Shown here: piece after piece, positions 22,937-31,557 of the stretch | Layout: every line of letters begins with the position of its first letter | Numbering within the stretch: position 1 is the stretch's first letter | Assembly: GCA_963665735.1 (NCBI GenBank) | Contig: OY762444.1 | Location: 3,410,001-3,474,000, forward strand | Reading direction: 5' to 3' | From: CATOSK01 sp963665735 | GTDB lineage: Bacteria > Chloroflexota > Dehalococcoidia > Lucifugimonadales > UBA3495 | Length of the DNA stretch: 64,000 nt | Made by a program: the position numbers and the translations under genes | Notes under the pieces: model-generated | The model's database searches: none | What the model saw: the letters and a program-made list of their open reading frames with translations, nothing else | Told to the model about the DNA's origin: nothing

Positions 22937-23060
22937 ATCCCTTATCCAGAACGGCGGAGGGAACGGCCCGATGAAGCCAGGCAACCGGCCTGGCCGCTGA
23001 ACCGGCGGCAGGACATGGTGCCAAATCCGACGCTCCCACGGGGGCGAAAGATGAGGGAGG
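22937..23060 (+). promoter_or_regulatory. SAM-I (S-box) riboswitch aptamer
   Basis: Contains the S-box conserved blocks: CTTATCCAGAACGGCGGAGG, GGCCCGATGAAGCC, GGCAACC, GGTGCCAAATCC and the closing GAAAGATGAGGG. P1 pairs CCCTTATC with GATGAGGG. Binding of S-adenosylmethionine would favour the downstream terminator (23074-23101) and switch off mtnA and its followers, a normal OFF arrangement. Confidence 0.95.
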
Positions 23061-23073
23061 TTAAGACGACTTA

Positions 23074-23101
23074 GGCTTCTCTCGGAAGAGAAGCTTTTTT
23101 T
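23074..23101 (+). terminator. riboswitch expression-platform terminator
   Basis: GGCTTCTCTC-GGA-AGAGAAGC followed by seven T residues. The U-tract runs into the first candidate ATG of mtnA. Confidence 0.92.
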
Positions 23102-23128
23102 ATGCCCGTCAAAAGGGGTGTACCAACT

Positions 23129-24169
23129 TTGGAGGAAATCAGACCGATACAATGGGAGGGCGGCCAGCTTAAATTGCTGGACCAAACCCGTTTGCCCCTG
23201 GAGTACGACGTTGTCGCGGTAAACGATTACCGGGGCGCTGTGTCTGCCATCCGCGATATGCAGGTGCGGGGCGCGCCAGCTATCGGCGTTACCGCCTCCT
23301 ACGCCGTCTATATGGCGGCCCGCGACATTGCCGCCGGGGTTGCCGGGCGCGCCGAGTTCATGGCCCGGCTGGAGTCCGCCGCTGCCGAGATTCAACAGGC
23401 CCGGCCCACCGCGGTCAACCTGCAATGGGCCGTGGAGCGGATGCTGGGGGTTGCCGCGGATTGCGCCGACCTGGGCCGGATGAACGACGTTCTGCTGGCC
23501 GAAGCCCACCTGATTCGGGAAGAGGACGAAAGCATCAATAGACGGTTGGGGCAACAGGGGATGGACTTGATTCCCGAAGGTGGGGCGGCGCTTACCCACT
23601 GCAACACCGGGGCGCTGGCTACCGCCGCTTTCGGCACGGCGCTGGGAGTTATCCGGGCCGCTTGGGAGTCGGGCAAGCGGTTCGAGGTGTTTAACACGGA
23701 AACCCGCCCCTTTTTGCAGGGCGCGCGGCTGACTTCTTGGGAGTTTCACCAGTTGGGCATTCCCGCCAAGTTGATTGTGGACTCGGCGGCTGGAATGCTG
23801 ATGCAGCAGGGACGGATTGGCTGCGTGATAACCGGAGCCGACCGGGTTGCCGCCAATGGTGATACCGCCAACAAGATTGGCACCTATTCCCTGGCGGTGC
23901 TGGCTAAGGAAAACGGGATTCCATTCTACGTCGCCTGCCCGGTCAGCACCATTGACCTGAGCTTGGCCGGCGGGGATGACATTCGCATCGAGGAAAGGCC
24001 GGCGGAGGAAGTGACCCATTTCCAGGGAACTCCGACAGCGCCGGAAGGGGTGGAGGCGTTGAATCCGGCTTTTGACGTTACGCCCCATCGCTACATTGAG
24101 GCGATTATCACCGAAAACGGCGTTTGCCGTGCGCCTTTCCTGGAAAGCCTGAAGCTGGCGGCCAGTTAA
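23129..24169 (+). CDS. mtnA: methylthioribose-1-phosphate isomerase
   Basis: A 346-residue enzyme of methionine salvage that converts methylthioribose-1-phosphate to methylthioribulose-1-phosphate. Motifs include MQVRGAPAIGVTASYAVYMA, THCNTGALATAAFGTALGVI, NTETRPFLQGARLTSWE, CVITGADRVAANGDTANKIG (catalytic Cys and Asp) and the C-terminal NPAFDVTPHRYIEAIITENG. The TTG start at 23129 is chosen because the earlier ATG (23102) abuts the terminator's U-tract and lacks a ribosome-binding site, whereas AAGGGG precedes the TTG. Confidence 0.93.
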   Translation: MEEIRPIQWEGGQLKLLDQTRLPLEYDVVAVNDYRGAVSAIRDMQVRGAPAIGVTASYAVYMAARDIAAGVAGRAEFMARLESAAAEIQQARPTAVNLQWAVERMLGVAADCADLGRMNDVLLAEAHLIREEDESINRRLGQQGMDLIPEGGAALTHCNTGALATAAFGTALGVIRAAWESGKRFEVFNTETRPFLQGARLTSWEFHQLGIPAKLIVDSAAGMLMQQGRIGCVITGADRVAANGDTANKIGTYSLAVLAKENGIPFYVACPVSTIDLSLAGGDDIRIEERPAEEVTHFQGTPTAPEGVEALNPAFDVTPHRYIEAIITENGVCRAPFLESLKLAAS

Positions 24170-24224
24170 GACCGCTTGGGGCAGTAGCGTAACTTATCGC
24201 AACTGATGACTAATTTGAGGAAGT

Positions 24225-24325
24225 ATGGTCATACCGGCGAAAGCCGGAATCCAGAAAGGCCAAGCCAGAAAACGTACTTGATGACAAGGAATCCTGGATA
24301 CCGGCCTGCGCCGGTATGACGGGTT
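24225..24325. repeat. pair of REP-like palindromes
   Basis: CCGGCGAAAGCCGGAATCCAG (about 24236-24256) and GGATACCGGCCTGCGCCGGT (about 24296-24315), inverted relative to each other, between mtnA and the propeller gene. Confidence 0.65.
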
Positions 24326-24417
24326 GGTTGTCAATAAAACAGTGAAAGACCGGTAATCGGGATTAGCCGAAGGAGGAAACCACCATCGTTAGAGTTGACC
24401 AGCAAACGCGACGCCGG

Positions 24418-25488
24418 ATGTCCAAGACCGGGCTGACGGCCCTGGACGCTGACCGGGTTTGCCCCGGTTACGTGGTTTACGCTCCCATGAGCGGCAGCGG
24501 CGAGGTTTACCTGGTGGACCACCATGGCAACGAAGCCCACGTCTGGCATTTGACCTATCCGCCCGGCCTGTACGGGTACTTGCTGCCCAACGGCAACCTG
24601 TTTTACGGGGGCAAGGTGCGGGATGAAACCTGGGAGCGGTTCTCCTCGTGGAAACGGTTCAAGGGCGGGGTGATGCTGGAGGCCGACTGGCAGGGCAACG
24701 TGGTTTGGGAGCATCACGACCCCAACCACCACCACGACGCCCGGCGCACCGAATCCGGCGGGGCCGTGTACCTGACGGTGGAGTTGCTGGCCGACGACGT
24801 GGTTGCCCAGGTGAAGGGGGGTGTGGCCGGCTCGGAAAATCTGCACGGGATGTGGAGCGACGTTATCGTTGAGGTTGACGCCGAAGGCAACCGGGTCTGG
24901 GAATGGCGGGCTGCCGAGCATCTGGAATTTGACCGTCACCTGATTACCTTCAACGACCTGCGGGACGAATGGAGCCACGCCAACACGGTGGTTCCTCTGC
25001 CCGGCGACCGGGTGATGTTCAGTTTCCGCCACGTCTCCACCGTTGGAATCATTGACAAGAACAGCGGGGAAATCGTCTGGCAGTTGGGTTACGAAACCTT
25101 GGCCCAGCAGCACGATCCCAGCCTGTTGCCCAATGGCAACGTGCTGATTTTCGACAACGGTTCCCACCGCAGCCGGGTGGCTATGCCAGCGTCGCGGGTT
25201 ATCGAAGTTGACCCCAAGACCAACGAAATCGTCTGGCAGTACCAGGACACGCCGGCCTACAACTTTTTCAGCCCCTACATTTCCGGCGCGCGGCGGCTGC
25301 CCAACGGCAATACCCTCATTACTGAGGGAATGTTCGGGCGGATGTTCCAGGTTACGCCCGACGGCGAAGTGGTCTGGGAGTATATCAACCCCTACTTCTA
25401 CCCGGACGTGGAAAATGTCGTCACCAACCGGGTCTTTCGGGCTACCTTCTACCAGGCGGACGAAATTCCAAGGCTCAGGACAGTCTGA
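24418..25488 (+). CDS. arylsulfotransferase-like beta-propeller protein
   Basis: A 356-residue protein of the ASST/PQQ-like propeller superfamily. Repeats such as GYLLPNGNLFYGGKV, VVWEHHDPNHHHDARR, LPNGNVLIFDNGSHRS and GARRLPNGNTLITEG match arylsulfotransferase blades, and histidines in DPNHHHD and EWSHANTV sit where ASST has catalytic His. No signal peptide. A perfect AGGAGG (24371-24376) lies 8 nt before an in-frame ATC at 24385, while the first ATG (24418) has no such site, so a rare ATC start is possible. It lies between methionine-salvage genes, so a sulfur-related substrate is conceivable. Confidence 0.8.
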   Translation: MSKTGLTALDADRVCPGYVVYAPMSGSGEVYLVDHHGNEAHVWHLTYPPGLYGYLLPNGNLFYGGKVRDETWERFSSWKRFKGGVMLEADWQGNVVWEHHDPNHHHDARRTESGGAVYLTVELLADDVVAQVKGGVAGSENLHGMWSDVIVEVDAEGNRVWEWRAAEHLEFDRHLITFNDLRDEWSHANTVVPLPGDRVMFSFRHVSTVGIIDKNSGEIVWQLGYETLAQQHDPSLLPNGNVLIFDNGSHRSRVAMPASRVIEVDPKTNEIVWQYQDTPAYNFFSPYISGARRLPNGNTLITEGMFGRMFQVTPDGEVVWEYINPYFYPDVENVVTNRVFRATFYQADEIPRLRTV

Positions 25489-25491
25489 TTC

Positions 25492-26361
25492 ATGCAGGAT
25501 AACGGAGCAGCCACGGCGATTATCGGCGGCAGCGGCCTGTACGAAATGGACGGGCTGGAAAATGTTGATTCCGTCGAGATTGATACCCCCTTCGGCCAGC
25601 CCAGCGACACCATCGTTATGGGCGCTCTGGAAGGCCAACGGGTTGCCTTCCTGCCCCGCCACGGACGGGGGCACCCGCTTAATCCCACCAACATTCCCGT
25701 GCGGGCCAACATCTACGCCCTGAAAACCCTGGGGGTGGAGCGGATTATATCCGTCAGCGCCGTCGGCAGTCTGAAAGAAGAGTTCGCGCCGCAAGACCTG
25801 GTGACGCCTGACCAATTGATTGACCGCACCCGGCAGCGCAACAATACCTTTTTCGATGGGCGGCTGGTAGCCCACATCGGGTTTGCGGAACCGTTTTGCG
25901 CGGTTATGAGCCGGGCCATCATTGACGCCGCCCAGGGTACGGAGGTCAACGTCCACTCCGGGGGTACGATGGTGGTAATGGAAGGGCCGGCCTTTTCCAC
26001 CAGGGCCGAGTCCTTTATGTACCGGAGTTGGGGGGCGGACATCATCGGCATGACCGCCCTGCCCGAGGCCAAGCTGGCCCGCGAGGCCGAAATCTGTTAC
26101 GCCACCATGGCCTGGGTTACCGACTACGATTGCTGGCGGGAGGCCACCGAGTCGGTGACGGTGGAAATGGTGGTGCAAAACCTGATGGCCAACGTGGCCC
26201 ATTCCAAGGAACTAATCCGCCGGGTGGTCGCCAACCTGGGCGGGGAACGCTCTTGCGAATGCGCCACGGCGTTGCAGAATGCAATCATCACCAACCGGGA
26301 AGTCATACCGGAGGCGGAAATACAAAAGCTGGCGCCCATCGTCGGGCGCTATTTGAGCTGA
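25492..26361 (+). CDS. mtnP: S-methyl-5'-thioadenosine phosphorylase
   Basis: A 289-residue purine nucleoside phosphorylase family enzyme that splits methylthioadenosine into adenine and methylthioribose-1-phosphate, the substrate of MtnA. Motifs are TAIIGGSGLYEMDGLEN, VAFLPRHGRGHPLNPTNIPV, VVMEGPAFSTRAESFMYRSW and GMTALPEAKLAREAEICYA, with DYDCW near the active site, as in MTAP. Just 3 nt separate it from the propeller gene upstream. Confidence 0.95.
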   Translation: MQDNGAATAIIGGSGLYEMDGLENVDSVEIDTPFGQPSDTIVMGALEGQRVAFLPRHGRGHPLNPTNIPVRANIYALKTLGVERIISVSAVGSLKEEFAPQDLVTPDQLIDRTRQRNNTFFDGRLVAHIGFAEPFCAVMSRAIIDAAQGTEVNVHSGGTMVVMEGPAFSTRAESFMYRSWGADIIGMTALPEAKLAREAEICYATMAWVTDYDCWREATESVTVEMVVQNLMANVAHSKELIRRVVANLGGERSCECATALQNAIITNREVIPEAEIQKLAPIVGRYLS

Positions 26362-26375
26362 ACTGGAGGTTAGAT

Positions 26376-26735
26376 ATGCCCAGGCAAGATCCCGGCGAAC
26401 CTTATTTTCGGGTGGATTCCAACGAAGCCAGGTCAATCCTGGACGGCGACCCGGAAAACACCGTGGTGGTGGATGTGCGGCGGGATGACGAATGGGTGAC
26501 AGGCCACGTGACCGGGGCGATTCACATTCCCATTGACGACCTGGTGGACCGCATGGGCGAGGTTCCCCAGGACAAGAGGCTCTTGTTCATCTGCGCCGCC
26601 GGGGTGCGGAGCGGCCTGGCCTGCGAAATGGCGGCGGCGATGGGCTACGCCACGGAAAACCTTTTCAACATCGAGGACGGGACTCCCTACTGGATTGCCG
26701 GGAATCACCCCACATCCTACGGGAACAACCCATAA
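26376..26735 (+). CDS. rhodanese-domain sulfurtransferase
   Basis: A 119-residue single rhodanese domain. The start follows GGAGG. VVVDVRRDDEWVTGHVTGAI is the CH2A-like motif and LFICAAGVRSGLACEMA contains the active-site Cys loop (CAAGVR). It would carry sulfane sulfur as a persulfide. It lies 14 bp after mtnP and 62 bp before ahcY in the SAM-recycling transcript, so it may move sulfur released in the pathway. Confidence 0.9.
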   Translation: MPRQDPGEPYFRVDSNEARSILDGDPENTVVVDVRRDDEWVTGHVTGAIHIPIDDLVDRMGEVPQDKRLLFICAAGVRSGLACEMAAAMGYATENLFNIEDGTPYWIAGNHPTSYGNNP

Positions 26736-26797
26736 CCGGGCCAATCTCAACACCCGCCCGGGAAAGAGACCTTTGGAGACCTGTAAGGAGATTTGAT

Positions 26798-28069
26798 TTG
26801 ACAACGAGCCAAACAGCCGGGGACGTAAGAGACCTGTCCCTGGCGCAAGACGGAGTTAACCGAATCCAATGGGCCGAGCGCGAGATGGGAGTCTTGCGGC
26901 TGGTGCGGGAGCGTTTCGAGAAGGAAAAGCCCCTGGCCGGCTACAAGTATTCCCTCTGCCTCCACGTCACCACGGAGACGGCCAACTTGGCAATTACCCT
27001 CAAAGCCGGCGGCGGCGACCTGGTTCTGTGCGCCAGCAACCCCCTCAGCACCCAGGATGACGTAGCGGCGGCCCTGGTGCAAGAGTACGGCATTCCCACC
27101 TACTCAATTAAAGGGGAGGACAACCAGACCTACTATCAGCACATCAACGCCGCCCTGGACCACCGGCCCAACTACACCATGGACGACGGGGCCGACCTGG
27201 TTACCAGCCTGCACACCCAACGGGCTGACCTGCTGGGCGACGTGGTGGGCGGCACCGAGGAAACCACCACCGGGGTTATCCGGCTCAACGCTATGGCCGC
27301 CGACGGCAAGCTGGCCTACCCCATCATCGCCGTCAACGAGGCCGAAACCAAGCACTTCTTTGATAACCGCTACGGCACCGGCCAAAGCACCCTGGACGGA
27401 ATCACCCGGGCCACCAACATCCTTTGGGCCGGCCGGAAAGTCGTAGTCGGCGGCTACGGCTGGTGCGGGCGCGGCGTCGCCAACCGAGCCCGGGGGTTAG
27501 GCGCCCACGTCATTGTTACCGAGGTCAACCCCATCCGCGCCCTGGAGGCGGTCATGGACGGGTTTACCGTCACCACCGGGGCCGAGGCGGCCCGGGAAGG
27601 CGAGGTCTTCATAACCGTTACCGGCGGTTATCACACCATCAGCCGGGAGCATATCGAGGTTATGAAGGATGGGGCCATCCTGTCCAACAGCGGCCACTTC
27701 AACGTGGAGATAGACATTCCCAGCCTGGAGGAACTGTCCGCCGGACGCCGGGAAGTCAAGCCCTTCGTCGAGGAATACACCTTGAAAGACGGGCGCCGCA
27801 TCTACCTGCTGGGCGAGGGAAGGTTGATTAACCTTTCCGCCGCCGAGGGCCACCCGTCGGCGGTCATGGACATGAGTTTCGCCAACCAGGCCCTCAGCGC
27901 GGAATACCTGGTCAAGAACCGGGAGACGCTGCAACCGGGGGTGTACGACGTGCCGCGGGAAACTGACCAGGAAGTTGGCCGGTTGAAGCTGGCGGCAATG
28001 GGAATCAACATTGACACCCTGACCGCGGAACAGCAGACCTATCAAGAAAGCTGGGACCAGGGAACCTAG
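26798..28069 (+). CDS. ahcY: adenosylhomocysteinase
   Basis: A 423-residue NAD-dependent S-adenosylhomocysteine hydrolase (bacterial/archaeal short type lacking the ~40-residue insertion). Motifs are LCLHVTTETANLAITLKAGG, GEETTTGV-type GGTEETTTGVIRLNAMA, NLLWAGRKVVVGGYGWCGRG (NAD-binding GGYGWCGRG) and SNSGHFNVEIDI. The start is TTG at 26798 with AAGGAG 7 nt upstream. It clears the product inhibitor of methylation and feeds homocysteine to methionine synthesis. Confidence 0.96.
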   Translation: MTTSQTAGDVRDLSLAQDGVNRIQWAEREMGVLRLVRERFEKEKPLAGYKYSLCLHVTTETANLAITLKAGGGDLVLCASNPLSTQDDVAAALVQEYGIPTYSIKGEDNQTYYQHINAALDHRPNYTMDDGADLVTSLHTQRADLLGDVVGGTEETTTGVIRLNAMAADGKLAYPIIAVNEAETKHFFDNRYGTGQSTLDGITRATNILWAGRKVVVGGYGWCGRGVANRARGLGAHVIVTEVNPIRALEAVMDGFTVTTGAEAAREGEVFITVTGGYHTISREHIEVMKDGAILSNSGHFNVEIDIPSLEELSAGRREVKPFVEEYTLKDGRRIYLLGEGRLINLSAAEGHPSAVMDMSFANQALSAEYLVKNRETLQPGVYDVPRETDQEVGRLKLAAMGINIDTLTAEQQTYQESWDQGT

Positions 28070-28099
28070 CATCCGGCCACCGTTGCATTGATGACTAAC

Positions 28100-28255
28100 C
28101 GATAAACCCAACCCGTCATACCGGCGGAGGCCGGTATCCGGGAATTCTTGCCCTCGAGTACGCTGTTTAGCGCCTGGAATTTCTGGATTCCGGCTTTCGC
28201 CGGAATGACGGTGGGGACGCCGGTATTGCGGTGGGGACGCCGGTATGACGGCCAA
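28100..28255. repeat. REP-like palindromes and an 18-bp tandem repeat
   Basis: Contains CATACCGGCGGAGGCCGGTAT (about 28117-28137) and GGATTCCGGCTTTCGCCGG (about 28186-28204), then two copies of CGGTGGGGACGCCGGTAT (about 28208-28247). Located between ahcY and metK. Confidence 0.65.
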
Positions 28256-28303
28256 TAAAGTTGACGACGGTCATTAGACCAATCATCCAGGAGGAACAAC
28301 AAC

Positions 28304-29524
28304 ATGGTTTTGCTTTTCAACGAATCTCCCAAGTACCTGCTGACCTCGGAGTCGGTGACAGAAGGACACCCGGACAAGGTCTGCGACCAGATTTCCGACG
28401 CCGTGCTGGATGCAGCCCTGCGCGTTGACCCCATGAGCCGGGTGGCCTGCGAAACCGTGGCCGGCAAGAACCTGGTCATGGTGACGGGCGAGATTACCAC
28501 CCAGGCCGAACTGGACTTCGACGCCCTGGTGCGCCAGACGCTGCTGGAAATCGGCTATACCGACATCAAGTACGGGATAGACGGGTTTTCCTGCGGCATA
28601 ATCCGCAACGCCAGCCAGCAGTCGCCGGACATCAACGCCGGCGTCACCACGTCCCTGGAACACCGGGGCAGCGACGGGGCCGACGCGCGCCGGGCCACCG
28701 GCGCCGGCGACCAGGGCATGATGGTGGGTTTCGCCTGCAACGAAACCGAGTCGCTGATGCCGTTGACGGTGGAGTTGTCCCACCGCCTGGTGCAGCGGCT
28801 GGCCAAGGTGCGGAAGAACGGCACGATTCCCTACCTGGGGCCGGACGGCAAGTCGCAGGTGACGGTGGAATACCGTCACGGCAAGCCGCACCGGGTTGAC
28901 GCGGTGGTTATCAGCTCCCAGCACGAGGACGCCGAAGACCGCGCGGCGTTCACCGAGCAAATCCGGGGCGACATTATTGACAACGTGATAACCCCGGTGG
29001 TGCCGGCGGAATTTCTTGATGACGACACCAAGTACTACGTGAATCCCAGCGGCTGGTTCGTGGTGGGCGGGCCGCAGGGGGATACCGGCCTGACCGGGCG
29101 CAAGATTCTGGTGGATACCTACGGCGGCATCGCCCGTCACGGCGGCGGCGCCTTTTCCGGCAAAGACCCGACCAAGGTTGACCGCTCCGGGGCCTACGCC
29201 GCCCGTTACGTCGCCAAGAACCTGGTGGCGGCCGGCTTGGCCGACCGGGCGGAAGTCATCGTTTCCTACGCCATCGGCGTTGCTGAACCGATTTCCGTAT
29301 CGGTGGAGACTTTCGGAACCAACCACCTGCCCAACGACAGGTTCGAGGATTTGGTGGCGGAACACTTCGACCTCCGCCCCGGCGCTATCATCGAAGACCT
29401 GAACCTGCGCCGGCCCATCTACCGCCAAACGGCGGCCTACGGCCACTTCGGGCGCGACGATATTGACCTGCCCTGGGAGCAGATCGACAAGGCCGACATT
29501 CTGCGGAAGGAAGCCGGGCTTTAA
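28304..29524 (+). CDS. metK: S-adenosylmethionine synthase
   Basis: A 406-residue methionine adenosyltransferase. Motifs are LLTSESVTEGHPDKVCDQIS (ATP-binding), GAGDQGMMVGFACNET, NPSGWFVVGGPQGDTGLTGR, DTYGGIARHGGGAFSGKDPT and the C-terminal AAYGHFGRDDIDLPWE. It makes SAM, the ligand of the upstream riboswitch. AGGAGG precedes the ATG. It is the last gene of the SAM-recycling series before a strong terminator, but repeats separate it from ahcY, so a private promoter cannot be excluded. Confidence 0.97.
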   Translation: MVLLFNESPKYLLTSESVTEGHPDKVCDQISDAVLDAALRVDPMSRVACETVAGKNLVMVTGEITTQAELDFDALVRQTLLEIGYTDIKYGIDGFSCGIIRNASQQSPDINAGVTTSLEHRGSDGADARRATGAGDQGMMVGFACNETESLMPLTVELSHRLVQRLAKVRKNGTIPYLGPDGKSQVTVEYRHGKPHRVDAVVISSQHEDAEDRAAFTEQIRGDIIDNVITPVVPAEFLDDDTKYYVNPSGWFVVGGPQGDTGLTGRKILVDTYGGIARHGGGAFSGKDPTKVDRSGAYAARYVAKNLVAAGLADRAEVIVSYAIGVAEPISVSVETFGTNHLPNDRFEDLVAEHFDLRPGAIIEDLNLRRPIYRQTAAYGHFGRDDIDLPWEQIDKADILRKEAGL

Positions 29525-29560
29525 GCGCGCCACCGTTTCCCTGCAAGTTAACGGGGTTGA

Positions 29561-29590
29561 CCGGGCGGCAGAAGTCGCCCGGTTTGCTTT
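29561..29590 (+). terminator. intrinsic terminator of metK
   Basis: CCGGGCG, loop GCAGAAGT and CGCCCGG, then TTTGCTTT. Confidence 0.8.
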
Positions 29591-29606
29591 CGTCCGGGGG
29601 TTAGGG

Positions 29607-29704
29607 ATGTCATTCTGAGCGTTGCGAAGAATCCAAAATTCTTGCCTTGGCCAACCCCGACTTACCCGAAGAATTTTAGACCCTTCACTTCATTCAGGGT
29701 TACA
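29607..29704. repeat. MITE-like element, copy 2
   Basis: A 98-bp copy running from ATGTCATTCTGAGCGTTGCG to CACTTCATTCAGGGTTACA. The ends are imperfect inverted repeats as in the other copies. Confidence 0.7.
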
Positions 29705-29796
29705 GTCAAAAAGCCCTCGGCAATCGTCAGGTCTGCTTTTGTCCGGGGGTGGGTTAGCTTACAATGGGCGGTGACAAGACACTGCCGGAGTTGGGG

Positions 29797-31218
29797 ATGA
29801 CTACAAGCAGCGTTATCAAGTTTGGCACCGACGGCTGGCGGGCCATAATCGCCGAGGACTTTACCTTCGACAACGTGGCCCGCTGCTCCCAAGGCTTGGT
29901 GGACTACCTGCAAGACCGGGGCGTGGCTGACCAGGGCTTGGTGGTGGGCTACGACACCCGGTTTCTGTCGCGGGAGTTCGCCGAAACGGTGGCGGCGGTC
30001 TGCGCCGGCAACGGGTTGAAAGCCTACCTGTCGCAAAAGGCGGCTCCCACCCCGGTAATCAGTTTCAACGTGCTGGAACGGCAGGCCGCCGGGGCTGCCA
30101 TCATCACCGCCAGCCACAACCCCGGAATCTGGAACGGCTTTAAGTTCAAGCCCGAATACGCCGGCAGCGCCACTCAGGAAATCACCGATGAACTGGAAAC
30201 CCGGGTCGCCGCCGTCGCCAACGTCCGGCGTCTTGACCTGGCGGATGCCAAAGCGCGGGGGTTGCTGGTGGAAATTGACCCCGATCCCCCTTACCTGGAA
30301 CGCATCGGCAAGCTGGTGGACTTGGCGGCGATTAAAGACGCCGGCCTCAACGTCATGGTGGACGCCATGTTCGGCGCCGGGGCGGGCTACATCGGGCGGC
30401 TGCTGGAGGGTGGCGAGACCGTCGTAACGGAAATGAACGGCTACCGCAATCCGGCCTTTCCGGGGATGGAGCAGCCGGAACCCATCGCCCACAACCTGAC
30501 CGGGCTGTCCCAACTGGTGCAGTCCAAGGGGGCGGCGGTAGGCGTAGCGTTGGACGGAGACGCCGACCGGGTGGGCATAATTGACGAAAAAGGGAACTTC
30601 ATCAGCACCTTGGAGGTCTTTTCGTTGTTGGCGTTTTACCTGCTGGAAGGCAAGGGACTGCGGGGCGACCTGGTTAAGGGGGTGACGGCCTCGCGGATGC
30701 TGGACAAGCTGGGGGAACGCTACGGCGTCGGCGTCCACGACATGAAGGTGGGTTTTAAGTATATCGGCCCCAAGTTTTCGGAAATGGACGCCCTGATGGG
30801 CGGCGAGGAAAGCGGCGGGTTCGCCTTCCGTGGCCACATCCCGGAAAGGGACGGGATTTTGAGCGGTCTCTACCTGCTGGAAAATATGGCGGCAACCGGC
30901 AAGACCCCGTCGCAACTGGTGGAGAGCCTTTTCGCCCAGGTGGGGCCGCACTACTACCAACGGCGCGACGTAGCCTTCAACCCGGAACAGAGGGCGGCTA
31001 TCCTGGAACGGCTGCAAGCCCCGGGGCTTACGGAGTTGGGCGGCGCGCCGGTGTTGAGCAGCGACGATATTGACGGCCGGCGGCTGGTGCTGGACGGGGC
31101 TTGGTTGGCCTCCCGTTTCTCCGGCACGGAACCGCTGCTGCGGATTTACTGCGAGGCGGACAGTCCGCAGCGGGTAACGGAACTGCTGGACGCCGCTGCG
31201 GAGTACCTGGGTGTTTGA
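29797..31218 (+). CDS. phosphoglucomutase/phosphomannomutase family protein
   Basis: A 473-residue alpha-D-phosphohexomutase. Motifs are SVIKFGTDGWRAIIAEDFTF, the phosphoserine loop AAIITASHNPGIWNGFKF, the metal loop VALDGDADRVGIID, the sugar-binding GGEESGGFAFRGHI and the phosphate-binding SRFSGTEPLLRIY. It interconverts hexose-1- and -6-phosphates for glycan or glycogen synthesis. The start at MTTSSVIKFG is preceded by GGAG; an upstream in-frame ATG at 29764 is possible. Confidence 0.92.
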   Translation: MTTSSVIKFGTDGWRAIIAEDFTFDNVARCSQGLVDYLQDRGVADQGLVVGYDTRFLSREFAETVAAVCAGNGLKAYLSQKAAPTPVISFNVLERQAAGAAIITASHNPGIWNGFKFKPEYAGSATQEITDELETRVAAVANVRRLDLADAKARGLLVEIDPDPPYLERIGKLVDLAAIKDAGLNVMVDAMFGAGAGYIGRLLEGGETVVTEMNGYRNPAFPGMEQPEPIAHNLTGLSQLVQSKGAAVGVALDGDADRVGIIDEKGNFISTLEVFSLLAFYLLEGKGLRGDLVKGVTASRMLDKLGERYGVGVHDMKVGFKYIGPKFSEMDALMGGEESGGFAFRGHIPERDGILSGLYLLENMAATGKTPSQLVESLFAQVGPHYYQRRDVAFNPEQRAAILERLQAPGLTELGGAPVLSSDDIDGRRLVLDGAWLASRFSGTEPLLRIYCEADSPQRVTELLDAAAEYLGV

Positions 31219-31353
31219 GGCGGCGGGGGATGCCTGGGGTTTGCGACGTTGGCGAATGGGGAAATTTCGTGTCACCCCCATTCTTCGGCTACGCGCAGGG
31301 CCTTTCGGTTTTCTTTGTCCGCCCACTGGAAGAAAAACATCCCTCGCCCTTCC

Positions 31354-31467
31354 ATGTAATTCTGAGCGCAGCGAAAAATCCAAAATCCTTGCAGTTAACC
31401 ATCCTTCGTTTCCCGGAGAGGCAGTTGGTGGAGGATTTTAGACCCTTCCCTTCGTTCAGGGTTACAT
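31354..31467. repeat. MITE-like element, copy 3
   Basis: A 114-bp copy from ATGTAATTCTGAGCGCAGCG to CCCTTCGTTCAGGGTTACAT. It has the longer central part (CCCGGAGAGGCAGTTGGTGG) shared with the copy inside the ribosomal operon. No gene is supported in 31219-31557. Confidence 0.7.
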
Positions 31468-31557
31468 TCTAACTAATGGGCTTGGGAGTCAAGGGCGCGG
31501 CAAGCCGTGCCCCTACTGGTTGAATTGCGGGAAAGGAATTCGAGATTAGGGACAGAA

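Noticed and set aside
24331..26202. 623-residue minus-strand frame opposite the propeller and mtnP
   Set aside because: Antisense to two well-supported genes, no recognisable domain, composition typical of a shadow frame.
28117..28247. Possible CRISPR-like repeats
   Set aside because: Repeats are palindromic and irregularly spaced, without unique equal-length spacers or cas genes.
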